From NCBI GenBank assembly GCA_964423615.1, contig CAYRFQ010000008.1, positions 62,001 to 126,000 on the forward strand: a stretch of 64,000 nucleotides of DNA, read 5' to 3'. Made by a program: the position numbers and the translations under genes. The stretch is from CAYRFQ01 sp964423615 (GTDB taxonomy: Bacteria > Planctomycetota > Planctomycetia > Gemmatales > Gemmataceae). The notes beneath the pieces are model-generated. The model worked only from the letters and a program-made list of their open reading frames with translations. It was not told the DNA's origin and did no database searches. Numbering within the stretch: the first letter of the stretch is position 1; each line of letters begins with the position of its first letter. Below, in pieces: positions 25,473-34,359 of the stretch.

Positions 25473-27424
25473 ACTTCTTCCAGGGTCCCACCAACCCGTC
25501 GATAGTGTACGCGCTCTCTTGCTAGCATCTGCATCAAGTCTTCGGCCTGACCACGAGTCAGTTCCTCCGCCAGACGAATCGGCCGATCTTCAATTTGGTG
25601 TTCGGCTTCTTCTTGTGTCAACTCACGTTGAGTTCGGAGCATTTGCAGAACATAGTCTCGTGCTGGTAATGGAAATCCATCGATCTCCACCCCATAACAT
25701 CTGGGAAGCGTCTCACGTTGGAGCATTCGCTGTAAATCGACCAGGTCAACAATGACGGTCATGGTGTCGCCGACTTCCAACCTCGCGAACATGGGATTGA
25801 TCCTCATGGGTCCGTTAGCGGATTGGACGGCGACCGGGGTAAAACGATAATCCACCGCCACCGCACGCACCGTTTGCCCTTTCAAGTGGGTATCTTCCTC
25901 ACGTACCATTAAATCGATGACGGCAAATAGATGTCCATCCACGAAAAATACAGTGTGGATTTTATCCCCAAAAAGAGCAGCTACGAAAGCAGGAGCGGCC
26001 AAATCCGGGATCGATACCGCCAGCCGAATGTCGGCTTCCTCTCGGAGGGTTCTGGCAAGACGGACATCCGTTAGTCGCAACACCAAACGTTGGCTCGGGT
26101 TCATTTCTTTCGCCAACAAAGCCATTTCGATGTTCCCAAGATCCTCGTTGGCTGCCACAACTACAGCTTTTGCCGTGGCAACATTAGCTTCCCGCAAAAC
26201 CTCCATAACACCGGCATCGCCGATGATCACCGCCATACCTTGACGTCGTGCCGTGGAGATGAACGGGTTGTCGGCAGACCTCTCGATGATGACAACGCGC
26301 TCGTCGTCGTCGCGGAGTTCCTTGGCGACACGAAAGCCAACGTTCCCGAGCCCACAAACGACAATATGCCCTCGGTCCGGGATGCGACGAACTTCCAGAG
26401 CACCGCCCAGTTGGGCGCGGACAAGATAATTCGTCAAGATCGCCGTGAACGCAGCTACCAAAGCGGCTCCGGTCAAACGCAGTCCACTTGCGTAAAGCTT
26501 CAACCATTGAGGACCTTCCGCACCCAAACGCATGTCGGCCATCGTCGCCATGATACTGATGGTTCGATAAACCGCATCAAACCCGTTCCCCTCAGGATCG
26601 GCGAAGTAAAAAATGGTCGTGCTGGTGACAACAACCAAGAGCAATGCCGCAAAACAGAGTTTCACGGGCAAATCAATTTGCCCCAAAGTCCTCCGAAATA
26701 CCCGCCAATACCGGATGAAAAATCCAGCCAGCAGCAGATCCGGTTCGTCGGAATCTGGATGGTTCGGTTGCAGTTCCGCCAACCGATCCGGCTCTCCACA
26801 CAGAATCAAACGGTCCCCGGATTGGAGTCGAGACTCCAGATCAATTTCGTCAGCAAAGTGGTACTGAGCTCCACGTTCCAGATACCCCAGCATGTGAACG
26901 TGATAACGCCCCACAAGGTCCTTCAAGGCAACTCCTCGTAAAGGAGAACTGGCCCGGATGGTAATCTCCGCCACACGTAACCGACGTCCATCACTAACCG
27001 AAAAGCCGCCCAACGATTCGCCCGTTTGGGCGATCACCGCGAGCATCGGGGAGACTAGCGCCGAGGTACTCAAGGCCGTGATGTTCTCGGCCGCGCGACC
27101 GAGTCGCGGAATGAGTTGTTGGTTGAACATCCGCACAACGATGCGAACCGGCGAATTCAACTGATGCACCAGCAACGCCGTGGACATGTTGACCAAGTCG
27201 TTGCTCGTAACTATCAAAACTCCCCTCGCCTTCTCCACTCCCGCTTCACGAAGGACAGATTCTTCTCGGAAGTCTCCCTTGAGATAACGAACGCCTTGCA
27301 ACTGCGGATCTCGGCCGTATTCGCGGTTGTCGATCACAACGATCTGACCTTCCGTGGCACGCAGATATTTCAACACTCTCGCGCCGATTCTTCCGTAACC
27401 ACACAAGATAAAGTGATCTTGCAT
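25466..27424 (-). CDS. 2TM channel-like protein with two RCK (TrkA) modules
   Basis: A 652-aa protein. RCK1 with TrkA-N (GYGRIGARV, 1-120) and TrkA-C (about 140-215); a membrane part with two helices (about 253-275 and 308-334); RCK2 TrkA-N (GLGNVGFRV, about 351-480) and TrkA-C (about 490-565); then a helical tail. The pore region between the helices reads ISIMATMADMR (about 289-299) where K+ channels have TVGYGD. It resembles Castor/Pollux or ion-channel DMI1-like arrangements in having paired RCK modules, but the ion selectivity cannot be inferred. RCK domains bind NAD+ or ligands. GGAG precedes the ATG by about 10. Good as an RCK transport protein, uncertain as a K+ channel. Confidence 0.87.
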   Translation of the reverse strand: MQDHFILCGYGRIGARVLKYLRATEGQIVVIDNREYGRDPQLQGVRYLKGDFREESVLREAGVEKARGVLIVTSNDLVNMSTALLVHQLNSPVRIVVRMFNQQLIPRLGRAAENITALSTSALVSPMLAVIAQTGESLGGFSVSDGRRLRVAEITIRASSPLRGVALKDLVGRYHVHMLGYLERGAQYHFADEIDLESRLQSGDRLILCGEPDRLAELQPNHPDSDEPDLLLAGFFIRYWRVFRRTLGQIDLPVKLCFAALLLVVVTSTTIFYFADPEGNGFDAVYRTISIMATMADMRLGAEGPQWLKLYASGLRLTGAALVAAFTAILTNYLVRAQLGGALEVRRIPDRGHIVVCGLGNVGFRVAKELRDDDERVVIIERSADNPFISTARRQGMAVIIGDAGVMEVLREANVATAKAVVVAANEDLGNIEMALLAKEMNPSQRLVLRLTDVRLARTLREEADIRLAVSIPDLAAPAFVAALFGDKIHTVFFVDGHLFAVIDLMVREEDTHLKGQTVRAVAVDYRFTPVAVQSANGPMRINPMFARLEVGDTMTVIVDLVDLQRMLQRETLPRCYGVEIDGFPLPARDYVLQMLRTQRELTQEEAEHQIEDRPIRLAEELTRGQAEDLMQMLARERVHYRRVGGTLEEVQ

Positions 27425-27580
27425 CGAGGAATCACTCCCAGTTTCTTATAATCGCAGTTGCAAATCGGAAATCAAAGATGCCTATCGTGTATGCGTCTAT
27501 CTCAACAATAGCCTCTATTCGAACGCCTCATACTGTACAATAGGCTAAAGATAGATTCTTCCAATAAATGCGAGAACGAT

Positions 27581-27895
27581 ATGAGCTTGGACACCGAAGT
27601 CTGTTACTGTTTCCATATCACGCGGCGCAAGTTGGTCAACTTCATGGCTTTGCAAGAACTGAAAGTAGCAAGTCAGCTTTCGGAATGCGGGGGAGCTGGA
27701 ACTGGGTGCGGCTGGTGTATTCCCTTTTTGAAACAATTATTCGCCCAGCACAGGACTGGCGAAGAAATCGAATTCGATTCCCTCACTGCCGAGGAATACG
27801 CTCAGAGGCGAGCTGGTTACATCCGGTCAGGTAAAGGAAAACCACCCGATGGAGCAACCTCACTACCGGAAGAGAATGACCCGGCAGATAGCTGA
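27581..27895 (+). CDS. BFD-like [2Fe-2S] protein
   Basis: A 104-aa protein whose N-terminal half matches the bacterioferritin-associated ferredoxin fold: Cys8 and Cys10 (CYCF) and Cys43 and Cys46 (GTGCGWC), with spacing close to E. coli Bfd, for one [2Fe-2S] cluster. In other bacteria Bfd moves electrons to bacterioferritin for iron release, or similar BFD domains sit in nitrite reductase. The C-terminal 45 residues are charged and disordered. No bacterioferritin gene is adjacent. Confidence 0.85.
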   Translation: MSLDTEVCYCFHITRRKLVNFMALQELKVASQLSECGGAGTGCGWCIPFLKQLFAQHRTGEEIEFDSLTAEEYAQRRAGYIRSGKGKPPDGATSLPEENDPADS

Positions 27896-28048
27896 TGACC
27901 TATCAGAATGGCCGGGTAAGTTGGAATATGGCCGCACCTGGGAAGAGAAACCATGGAGATCATTAGACGAGGTCTAGTTCCCGCAGTCATGGACCCACTA
28001 ACTAACCGCTTCGCAGGAACACAGTTGCTTGCTCGTAGGATCGTACGA

Positions 28049-29707
28049 TTAGGCTGATGCCGAGATAGACCCATTTTTCGAATTCCGCTTAGGGTCTATC
28101 ACGTTCCGAGTCCGTTTCGCAAGCGCCGCATCAACAAATCCTCGAAAGAGAGGATGCGCCTTAGTTGGCTTCGACTTGAATTCTGGATGGCATTGAACGG
28201 CCACGAACCAGGGATGGCCGGAGATCTCAATGACTTCAACAAGTTTGCCGTCCGGGCTCGTACCAGTCACCAGCAAACCGTTCTTTTCCAGTTCCTGGCG
28301 ATAGGCATTATTCATCTCATAGCGGTGTCGATGTCTTTCTTGAACACGACTTTCGCCATAGGCTTCCCTTGCCCGACTTCCATCAACCAGATCACAGGTA
28401 TACGCCCCGAGTCGCATCGTCCCACCTTTGAAGACAATGGCGTACTGGGCATCCAGCAAACAAATCACCGGCGAACTCGTCTTGGAATCGATCTCCGTCG
28501 TGTTCGCGTCTGTTAGTCCGAGGACATTGCGGGCAAACTCAATCACAGCACATTGTAATCCCAAGCAAATTCCGAGGAACGGGATCTGTCGCTCGCGAGC
28601 ATACCGGATGGCCTCAATCTTCCCGTTTATCCCTCGTTCGCCAAATCCTCCTGGAACCAAAATACCGTCGAGACCGCTCAGTGTTCGCTCAGGCCCCTCT
28701 TGCACGATCAACTCCGCATTAATCTTTCTCACAACCACACGGCTCGACAAAGCGATACCAGCGTGGTCCAGAGCTTCGTAGACCGACTTGTACGCGTCGT
28801 GGTGGGTGATGTATTTTCCAACGACACCAATGGTCACTTCGTAGTCCGGATTCATCACGCGATGCAGCATGTTACGCCACGCAGACACGTCGAGGCTTTG
28901 CGCCCGAAGATGGAGTTTTTCCACGATGAGTTGGTCGAGTTTGTTTTCCACGAAGCTCAAAGGAACTTCGTAGATACTCAATTCTTTGTCGCGTTCTTCG
29001 ATCACAGCCCGTGGCTCGACATTACAAAATAGAGCGATCTTCTGAGCATGTTCCGGTTCAAGTGACCTTTCCGTCCGGCAAATCAAAATATCCGGTTGAA
29101 TGCCGATTTGCCGCAATTCCCGGACGCTGTGCTGTGTCGGTTTGGTCTTGGCTTCCCCGGCGGCCTTCAAGTAAGGCACCAGAGTCAAGTGAATGTAGAG
29201 GCAATTTTCCTTACCCACATCCAGAGCAAACTGACGAATCGCCTCCAGAAACGGCAAGCCTTCGATGTCCCCGACGGTCCCGCCAATCTCGGTGATGATG
29301 ACGTCAACTTCGTCCGTCGCAAGTTTTTGAATCGTTTCTTTGATTTCGTCCGTAATGTGCGGGATGACTTGGACAGTTCTCCCCAGAAAATCCCCACGAC
29401 GTTCTTTCTCGATGACCGAGAGATAAATCTGTCCGGTCGTGTAATTACATTCGCGGCTGAGCGGAGCGTTGGTGAATCGTTCGTAGTGACCCAGGTCCAG
29501 GTCCGTTTCGGAACCATCATCGAGGACGTACACCTCGCCATGTTGGAACGGGCTCATCGTTCCTGGATCGACATTGAGATAAGGATCAAATTTCTGCAAA
29601 CGGACACGAAGCCCGCGCTGTTCGAGCAGCATCCCAATCGAGGCGCAGGTGAGTCCTTTGCCCAGCGAACTCACCACCCCGCCGGTCACAAAGATGTACT
29701 TGGTCAC
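28049..29707 (-). CDS. pyrG: CTP synthase
   Basis: CTP synthase converts UTP to CTP with glutamine or ammonia. The amidoligase domain begins TKYIFVTGGVVSSLGKG and the class I glutaminase domain has PGGFGERG, the nucleophile Cys in GICLGLQC and a C-terminal HPEFKS His/Glu. The frame is open to 29806, but the start is more likely GTG at 29707, with AAAGGG about 7 upstream; this gives 552 aa, the family size. It follows kdsB on the same strand by about 157 bp. KdsB uses CTP, and a kdsB-pyrG order is known in chlamydiae, so cotranscription makes sense. Confidence 0.97.
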   Translation of the reverse strand: MTKYIFVTGGVVSSLGKGLTCASIGMLLEQRGLRVRLQKFDPYLNVDPGTMSPFQHGEVYVLDDGSETDLDLGHYERFTNAPLSRECNYTTGQIYLSVIEKERRGDFLGRTVQVIPHITDEIKETIQKLATDEVDVIITEIGGTVGDIEGLPFLEAIRQFALDVGKENCLYIHLTLVPYLKAAGEAKTKPTQHSVRELRQIGIQPDILICRTERSLEPEHAQKIALFCNVEPRAVIEERDKELSIYEVPLSFVENKLDQLIVEKLHLRAQSLDVSAWRNMLHRVMNPDYEVTIGVVGKYITHHDAYKSVYEALDHAGIALSSRVVVRKINAELIVQEGPERTLSGLDGILVPGGFGERGINGKIEAIRYARERQIPFLGICLGLQCAVIEFARNVLGLTDANTTEIDSKTSSPVICLLDAQYAIVFKGGTMRLGAYTCDLVDGSRAREAYGESRVQERHRHRYEMNNAYRQELEKNGLLVTGTSPDGKLVEVIEISGHPWFVAVQCHPEFKSKPTKAHPLFRGFVDAALAKRTRNVIDPKRNSKNGSISASA

Positions 29708-29864
29708 TTTCGAACCCTTTTTGTGATTACTTTGGGAATCGTCCGAAGTCTCTGGACTGATCGTTTTCCAAGTAGTCACTATATCGGGTATCTTCGGATG
29801 TGTCATAGTTCAGACCCACAGCAAACTGGGATGAGCTTGTTCACTAAGATTAAAGAAGTCAGTA

Positions 29865-30623
29865 TCATGCGGCTCGGGATGCGTGCAGTCGTTGGTAAGT
29901 TTTAACGAATCGAGCGTAGTCCTCGGGAGTGTCCACGCCACTGTAGACCTCATCGACCGTGACCACTCGAATACTCCTGCCGAGGCTAAGCACACGCAAC
30001 TGTTCAAGTTTTTCGATTTGCTCTAATGCAGAAACGGGCGACTTCACGAGTTCGAGCAAAAAGTCCCGCCGATACGCGTAAAGTCCTAGATGGCAGAGAT
30101 AAGGACTTGATGGGCCAAAGAAAGGACTCGAGTCTCTGGGGTAAGGAATCGGACTTCGACTGAAGTACAACGCCCGGCCACATTCATCAACCACGACCTT
30201 GACACAGTTCGGATCTTCCCAATCCCGACGATTCTCGATGGGTATCGCAAGAGTCGCGACGGCATCACCAGGCGACCCAGATAACAACTGACCCACTTTA
30301 TTCAGGTGGTCCGGGTCAATGAGTGGCTCGTCACCTTGCAGGTTGATGATGATGTCCGCAGAAAGATTCTGGGCCACCTCCCCGACGCGATCCGTCCCAT
30401 TTTGGTGATCGGGACGGGTCATCACCACATCACCACCAAACCCACGAACAGCTCTCTCGATTTCGGGGTTATCTGTGGCAACAACAACAAAGTCAGCTGC
30501 GCTTTGACACGCTTGTTCGTATGTATGTTGGATTAAATACTTGCCTGTCTCGCGCAAAAGGGGTTTGCCAGGCAAGCGCGAAGACTCATACCGAGCTGGA
30601 ATGACGATTGCAGTTTTCACCAC
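29865..30623 (-). CDS. kdsB: 3-deoxy-manno-octulosonate cytidylyltransferase
   Basis: CMP-Kdo synthetase, which activates Kdo with CTP for lipopolysaccharide. It has the N-terminal nucleotide motif IPARYESSRLPGKPL, LQGDEPLID and the C-terminal GVDTPEDYARF. The length (about 252 aa) fits the family. Two GTG codons in a row (30626 and 30623) follow GGGAGG; the second has the better spacing. It is the first gene of a likely kdsB-pyrG unit and indicates that the organism makes a Kdo-containing outer membrane. Confidence 0.96.
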   Translation of the reverse strand: MVKTAIVIPARYESSRLPGKPLLRETGKYLIQHTYEQACQSAADFVVVATDNPEIERAVRGFGGDVVMTRPDHQNGTDRVGEVAQNLSADIIINLQGDEPLIDPDHLNKVGQLLSGSPGDAVATLAIPIENRRDWEDPNCVKVVVDECGRALYFSRSPIPYPRDSSPFFGPSSPYLCHLGLYAYRRDFLLELVKSPVSALEQIEKLEQLRVLSLGRSIRVVTVDEVYSGVDTPEDYARFVKTYQRLHASRAA

Positions 30624-30726
30624 CACCTCCCACCAAGGACTCTAGGGATGGTGAACTTTAGTACCAATCTCTCAAAATTGGGTCAAGGTCGGGTGATTTG
30701 GCTGCCCTCGAGCCCTTACTCGATTC

Positions 30727-31257
30727 TCAACTTTCCTTCTTTTTGGACTTGGTCGTCGATGATCTGGGTTTCGATTTGCTTTTGGGCTTCGTTGACTTTT
30801 CCGACTTCGGCTTCGGAGGGGTCTTGGACTTGGGTTGTCGTTCTGTCTTTTTCTTCGATTTGCTTTTGGGCTTATCCTCGGTTTTCTTGGGCTCGGGTTT
30901 CGTTTTTATGACGTTCAGAGCTTCTTTCATCTTCTTATGGGCTTTGGTCCGTCCTTTAGCGAGCTGTTCGGCTTCACCGACAGTGAGTTGAGGGTCCGGA
31001 AATGGCAGAAGACCAATCGCATCGGTTTTTGAAATCGCCAATGTATACCGACCCTCATCGTCCAAGTTGATGTTGATGCCCCAATTCCGTAGCGTTTCGA
31101 GATCACGGTAGAAAGTCCGCACGTCAAGCCCCAGAGACAACACGATATCGTCGCGGGAGTGCGCCTTCTTCCCCAATAACGATATGAGTTGATACAATCG
31201 GGAAGCCCGTTCTGCAGTGACTGGCCGAGGTTGTTGGGATGAGGTTTTCCTGGCCAT
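30727..31257 (-). CDS. DeoR-like HTH protein with Lys/Ser/Pro-rich tail
   Basis: A 176-aa protein. Residues about 17-80 form a winged HTH of the HTH_11/YafY type (RLYQLISLLGKKAHSRDDIV, then DVRTFYRDLETLRNWGI). Unlike YafY regulators it lacks the WYL domain; instead the last 80 residues are a Lys/Ser/Pro-rich, histone-H1-like tail (KPKSKSKKKTE). It probably binds DNA, with the basic tail giving non-specific affinity. GGAAG lies before the ATG. Regulatory target unknown. Confidence 0.82.
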   Translation of the reverse strand: MARKTSSQQPRPVTAERASRLYQLISLLGKKAHSRDDIVLSLGLDVRTFYRDLETLRNWGININLDDEGRYTLAISKTDAIGLLPFPDPQLTVGEAEQLAKGRTKAHKKMKEALNVIKTKPEPKKTEDKPKSKSKKKTERQPKSKTPPKPKSEKSTKPKSKSKPRSSTTKSKKKES

Positions 31258-31789
31258 GGGACTTCCAGCATCCTTGAAATTTGATTAACGGGGAACGAGC
31301 AACGTCTACGCAAACGGCATAAGGACAAGACTACGAGGCAGGTAAAAGTATGGCGAGATACATCTAATGGCGAGCACAGGACGCATCACTTTCAGCTTTT
31401 AGGTCTAAATATATCGAAAAACCTAAAATAATACACGTAATGTGTCCCGATGGCCCGATTTGGTGGGTCACCGTGGTTTCGCAGCTTTTCCTAAATTGCC
31501 AGGCATCGGTGATAATGTAACTTGTTTCTCCGCGAGGGCAACGGTGTTTTTTGTAAGACTATCGAACTGGTGGTGAGATGGAGGAGACCCTTGGAATTTT
31601 TTGATTGTTTTTCGATCTGGCTAACACAGACATAGCAACACAATTTGCTACATTTTGACCCAGCCAAATGACAAACCAACAGTTGCTCTATTTCTCCAAT
31701 TAAACAATCTAACCAACAGGCGTGTACTTTTGCCACCTGTTTCGATCTTCAGTCATCGCAAATTCCTTTCACACTCTGAGGCGACTTTC
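31258..31789. other. divergent intergenic region
   Basis: About 530 bp between the leftward HTH gene and the rightward bshB1. The frame of bshB1 is open for 45 codons upstream of its start but this is not conserved-looking. AT-rich around 31395-31440. No further gene is supported. Confidence 0.45.
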
Positions 31790-32482
31790 ATGACTTTGGA
31801 CTATCTCGTCGTCGCTGCTCACCCGGACGACGCAGAACTGTGCCTGGGAGGCACGATCCTGGCGTTGAAAGCCCGAAAAGCGACCGTCGGAATCCTCGAC
31901 TTGACCGATGGCGAACCGACTCCACACGGATCACCGACAATCCGAGACCACGAAACTCAAGCCGCAACGAAAATCTTGGGAGTCGACTGGCGGGGAACAC
32001 TCGGCCTGACGAATCGTGAGCTCATCAACGACCTGCGTTCCCGTCGACTCCTCGCATCGAAGTTTCGCGAACTTCGTCCTCGAAACCTCTTGGCTCACTA
32101 CTATGACGACGCCCATCCTGACCACATCGCCGCAAGCCAACTCACTGAGGCCTCGCGCTTTTGGTCCAAACTATCCCAGACGAACATGCCGCACGATCGC
32201 TATTTTCCTGAAAAAATCTTTTACTTCTTCAGCTTCCACCTTCGGCTCCATTGCCAGCCTTCCTTCGTCCTCGATATATCTGACCATCACGAAATGAAAA
32301 TGGAAGCCATTCAGTGCTACCATTCCCAGTTCGCAGCAGGCAGGTCCACGGAGTTTCCCACTTTCTTCGACGACGTTATCGCTCGGGACCGCTATTGGGG
32401 ATGGACCATCAGTAAAACTTACGGAGAGCCGTTGGTCACCAAAGAGCTGGTGGGAATCCGGAATTTGATCGACGTCTGCTGA
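31790..32482 (+). CDS. bshB1: bacillithiol biosynthesis deacetylase BshB1
   Basis: An LmbE/PIG-L-type zinc deacetylase of 230 aa. Zinc motif AAHPDDAELCLGG near residues 9-21, the second motif YDDAHPDH, and C-terminal RDRYWGWTISKTYGEPL, characteristic of BshB1. It removes the acetyl group from GlcNAc-malate in bacillithiol synthesis, a cytosolic thiol. The ATG at 31790 has GAGG about 9 upstream and starts exactly at the conserved domain (LDYLVVAAHPDD). bshA and bshC are not adjacent. Confidence 0.93.
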   Translation: MTLDYLVVAAHPDDAELCLGGTILALKARKATVGILDLTDGEPTPHGSPTIRDHETQAATKILGVDWRGTLGLTNRELINDLRSRRLLASKFRELRPRNLLAHYYDDAHPDHIAASQLTEASRFWSKLSQTNMPHDRYFPEKIFYFFSFHLRLHCQPSFVLDISDHHEMKMEAIQCYHSQFAAGRSTEFPTFFDDVIARDRYWGWTISKTYGEPLVTKELVGIRNLIDVC

Positions 32483-32761
32483 TTCCACAATTTAGTGAAG
32501 TATTAGCCATCGGCATGGTTGTTCGCAGCTGCATTCCAAATTCACATCTTGTTTTTCTCCGTTTTCCCAAAACCAAGTCCAATCATGGTCGATACTTACT
32601 TTGAAGTATTCATAGATCAATGCCAATTCGACTTTTACTCTTTTTTCTTTCGATGAGGATTTGGTCGATTGCTCGTTAGGTAGTGATCGCAGCCTGAACG
32701 ATGCGACATGTAGGTTCCCTTGGAACCTGAACAGGCAACCGGTCAACTCTGGAGTAACTCT

Positions 32762-32986
32762 ATGTCTCCGGAATTCAACATCTTGGCTCTCAGCAAAGGC
32801 CCGCACAAGTTCGTCTTCATTTTTGACGATGAAAGCCTCAATGCACTGGTCGATACTTTCCGAGACCAGGCCTCAGATCCGTCACTCGAACTCAACTGGT
32901 TCGACGCTGCAGTCCTTGCCGATAAAGCCAAAGAACAAACGAAAGTCGCAGAGCCAAGGGTGAAGCCGACAAGCCGGTTCCTTTAG
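32762..32986 (+). CDS. small conserved-looking hypothetical protein
   Basis: A 74-aa protein starting MSPEFNILALSKGPHKFVF and continuing IFDDESLNALVDTFRDQA. The ATG has GGAG about 8 bases upstream; the upstream 14 codons of the open frame are not counted. It looks like a compact alpha/beta protein with a charged C-terminus. No family is recognised. It ends 33 bp before xerC on the same strand, so the two are likely cotranscribed. Confidence 0.75.
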   Translation: MSPEFNILALSKGPHKFVFIFDDESLNALVDTFRDQASDPSLELNWFDAAVLADKAKEQTKVAEPRVKPTSRFL

Positions 32987-33019
32987 AGCTTTCCCCTTAG
33001 ATGCCAGAAAGAACACCAG

Positions 33020-33931
33020 ATGCAGGAGTTCGTTGCGGAATATCTGAGACACCTGAGTCTGGAAAAAGATAGTTCCGATCATACAGTCAAATCGTATCGA
33101 GAAGATTTAACTCAAGTGGTGGACTTTTTTTACCAACGCCTCGGTGCTACAGCAGCCCCAAGCCGTGTCACCACTCGCCATGTACGCGCCTACGCCGTTT
33201 GGCTTCACGATCAAGGGTATGCCAAGACGACCATTGCACGAAAAATGGCTGCCGTGAGGTCTTGGTGTCGGTTTCTCTGTCGACAAGGTCACCTCGAAAC
33301 TAACCCCACGGATGGATTGCGTGGACCACGATTAGACCAAAAACTCCCACATTTCTTGAGTGTGGAAGACATCGGTCGCTTACTCGATGCGCCTGGGGAC
33401 AGCCCACTCGGGATTCGAGACCGAGCCATATTGGAAACGTTGTACTCGGGAGGATTGCGTGTAAGTGAATTGACGGGTTTAAATGTGGAAGATTTGGATT
33501 TGGAAATTGGGATCGCAACCGTCCGAGGGAAAGGGAAAAAGGAAAGACTCATCCTAGTCGGCCCGTACGCAGCCCAGGCCATCAACACTTGGCTGGGATT
33601 TCGCTGCTCTATCGGCAACGCTGGAGAAAACCAAGAACCGAAGACGAAGGCTGTCTTCTTGAATAAAAACGGAACACGATTGAGTTCGCGGAGTGTTGGC
33701 CGGTTGCTCGAAAAACATCTCCAAACCGCAGGATTAGATCCAAACACGACTCCACACAGCTTACGGCATAGCTTCGCGACACACTTACTCGACGGCGGGG
33801 CCGATATTCGCAGTGTGCAGGAATTACTGGGACATAAGAGTCTCACAACCACACAGATCTATACACATGTGACGACTCAACGACTGAAGGACAGCTACCG
33901 TAAAGCGCACCCAAGAGCCAAGGAAGCATGA
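33020..33931 (+). CDS. xerC: tyrosine recombinase XerC
   Basis: A 303-aa site-specific recombinase with an N-terminal SAM-like DNA-binding domain (about 1-95) and a catalytic domain (about 110-300). All catalytic residues are present: Arg147 (GGLRVSE), Lys171, His246 and Arg249 (HSLRHSFATHLL), His272 (LGHKSL) and Tyr281 (YTHV). The C-terminal STTQIYTHVT pattern and length identify it as XerC/XerD type, used for resolving chromosome dimers at dif, rather than as a phage integrase. No dif site was identified nearby. It follows a 74-aa protein. Confidence 0.93.
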   Translation: MQEFVAEYLRHLSLEKDSSDHTVKSYREDLTQVVDFFYQRLGATAAPSRVTTRHVRAYAVWLHDQGYAKTTIARKMAAVRSWCRFLCRQGHLETNPTDGLRGPRLDQKLPHFLSVEDIGRLLDAPGDSPLGIRDRAILETLYSGGLRVSELTGLNVEDLDLEIGIATVRGKGKKERLILVGPYAAQAINTWLGFRCSIGNAGENQEPKTKAVFLNKNGTRLSSRSVGRLLEKHLQTAGLDPNTTPHSLRHSFATHLLDGGADIRSVQELLGHKSLTTTQIYTHVTTQRLKDSYRKAHPRAKEA

Positions 33932-34359
33932 AAACGGAAACAGACCAGGATCGTCCGTTGGGGAACCACTAGCCTCCGAGAAAATGACGGTGGGCGGCCG
34001 TTTGATTCCTGTCATTAAATGAACGCCTCCAACAAATTCTCGATACCCGTGCAACTAAATTCTCAGCACACTCGCTAGACTTGTCTGGTTTTTTCCTAGG
34101 GATTCCGCTTCCGCTGGTTTGATCCGTGTTGATCGAAGACAGCCTAACGCGCAACAGTCCCTGTCGCTGAATAAGCTCCTGATGTTGTGACCCTGGGCTT
34201 GGACCAACAGACCAATCCCTTTCCTTTTATCCTTTCGACCCCACGGAACCTGCAAGAGTCGACTCGTCTCCAGAAATAAGCTCTGCCCAACAACCAGCGG
34301 TTGTGTAAGCAGGGCGAAAACGACCACAAAACGCGCAACCGGCACGGAGATTCTCCCCA
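33932..34359. other. intergenic, no supported gene
   Basis: About 430 bp between two plus-strand genes. Open frames on the minus strand (33824-34414) are long only because of overlapping neighbours. GGAG near 34345 is the ribosome binding site of the next gene. Confidence 0.45.

Noticed and set aside
32492..32806. 104-codon minus-strand frame before xerC
   Set aside because: It overlaps the start of the better-supported 74-aa gene and has no domain or ribosome binding site.
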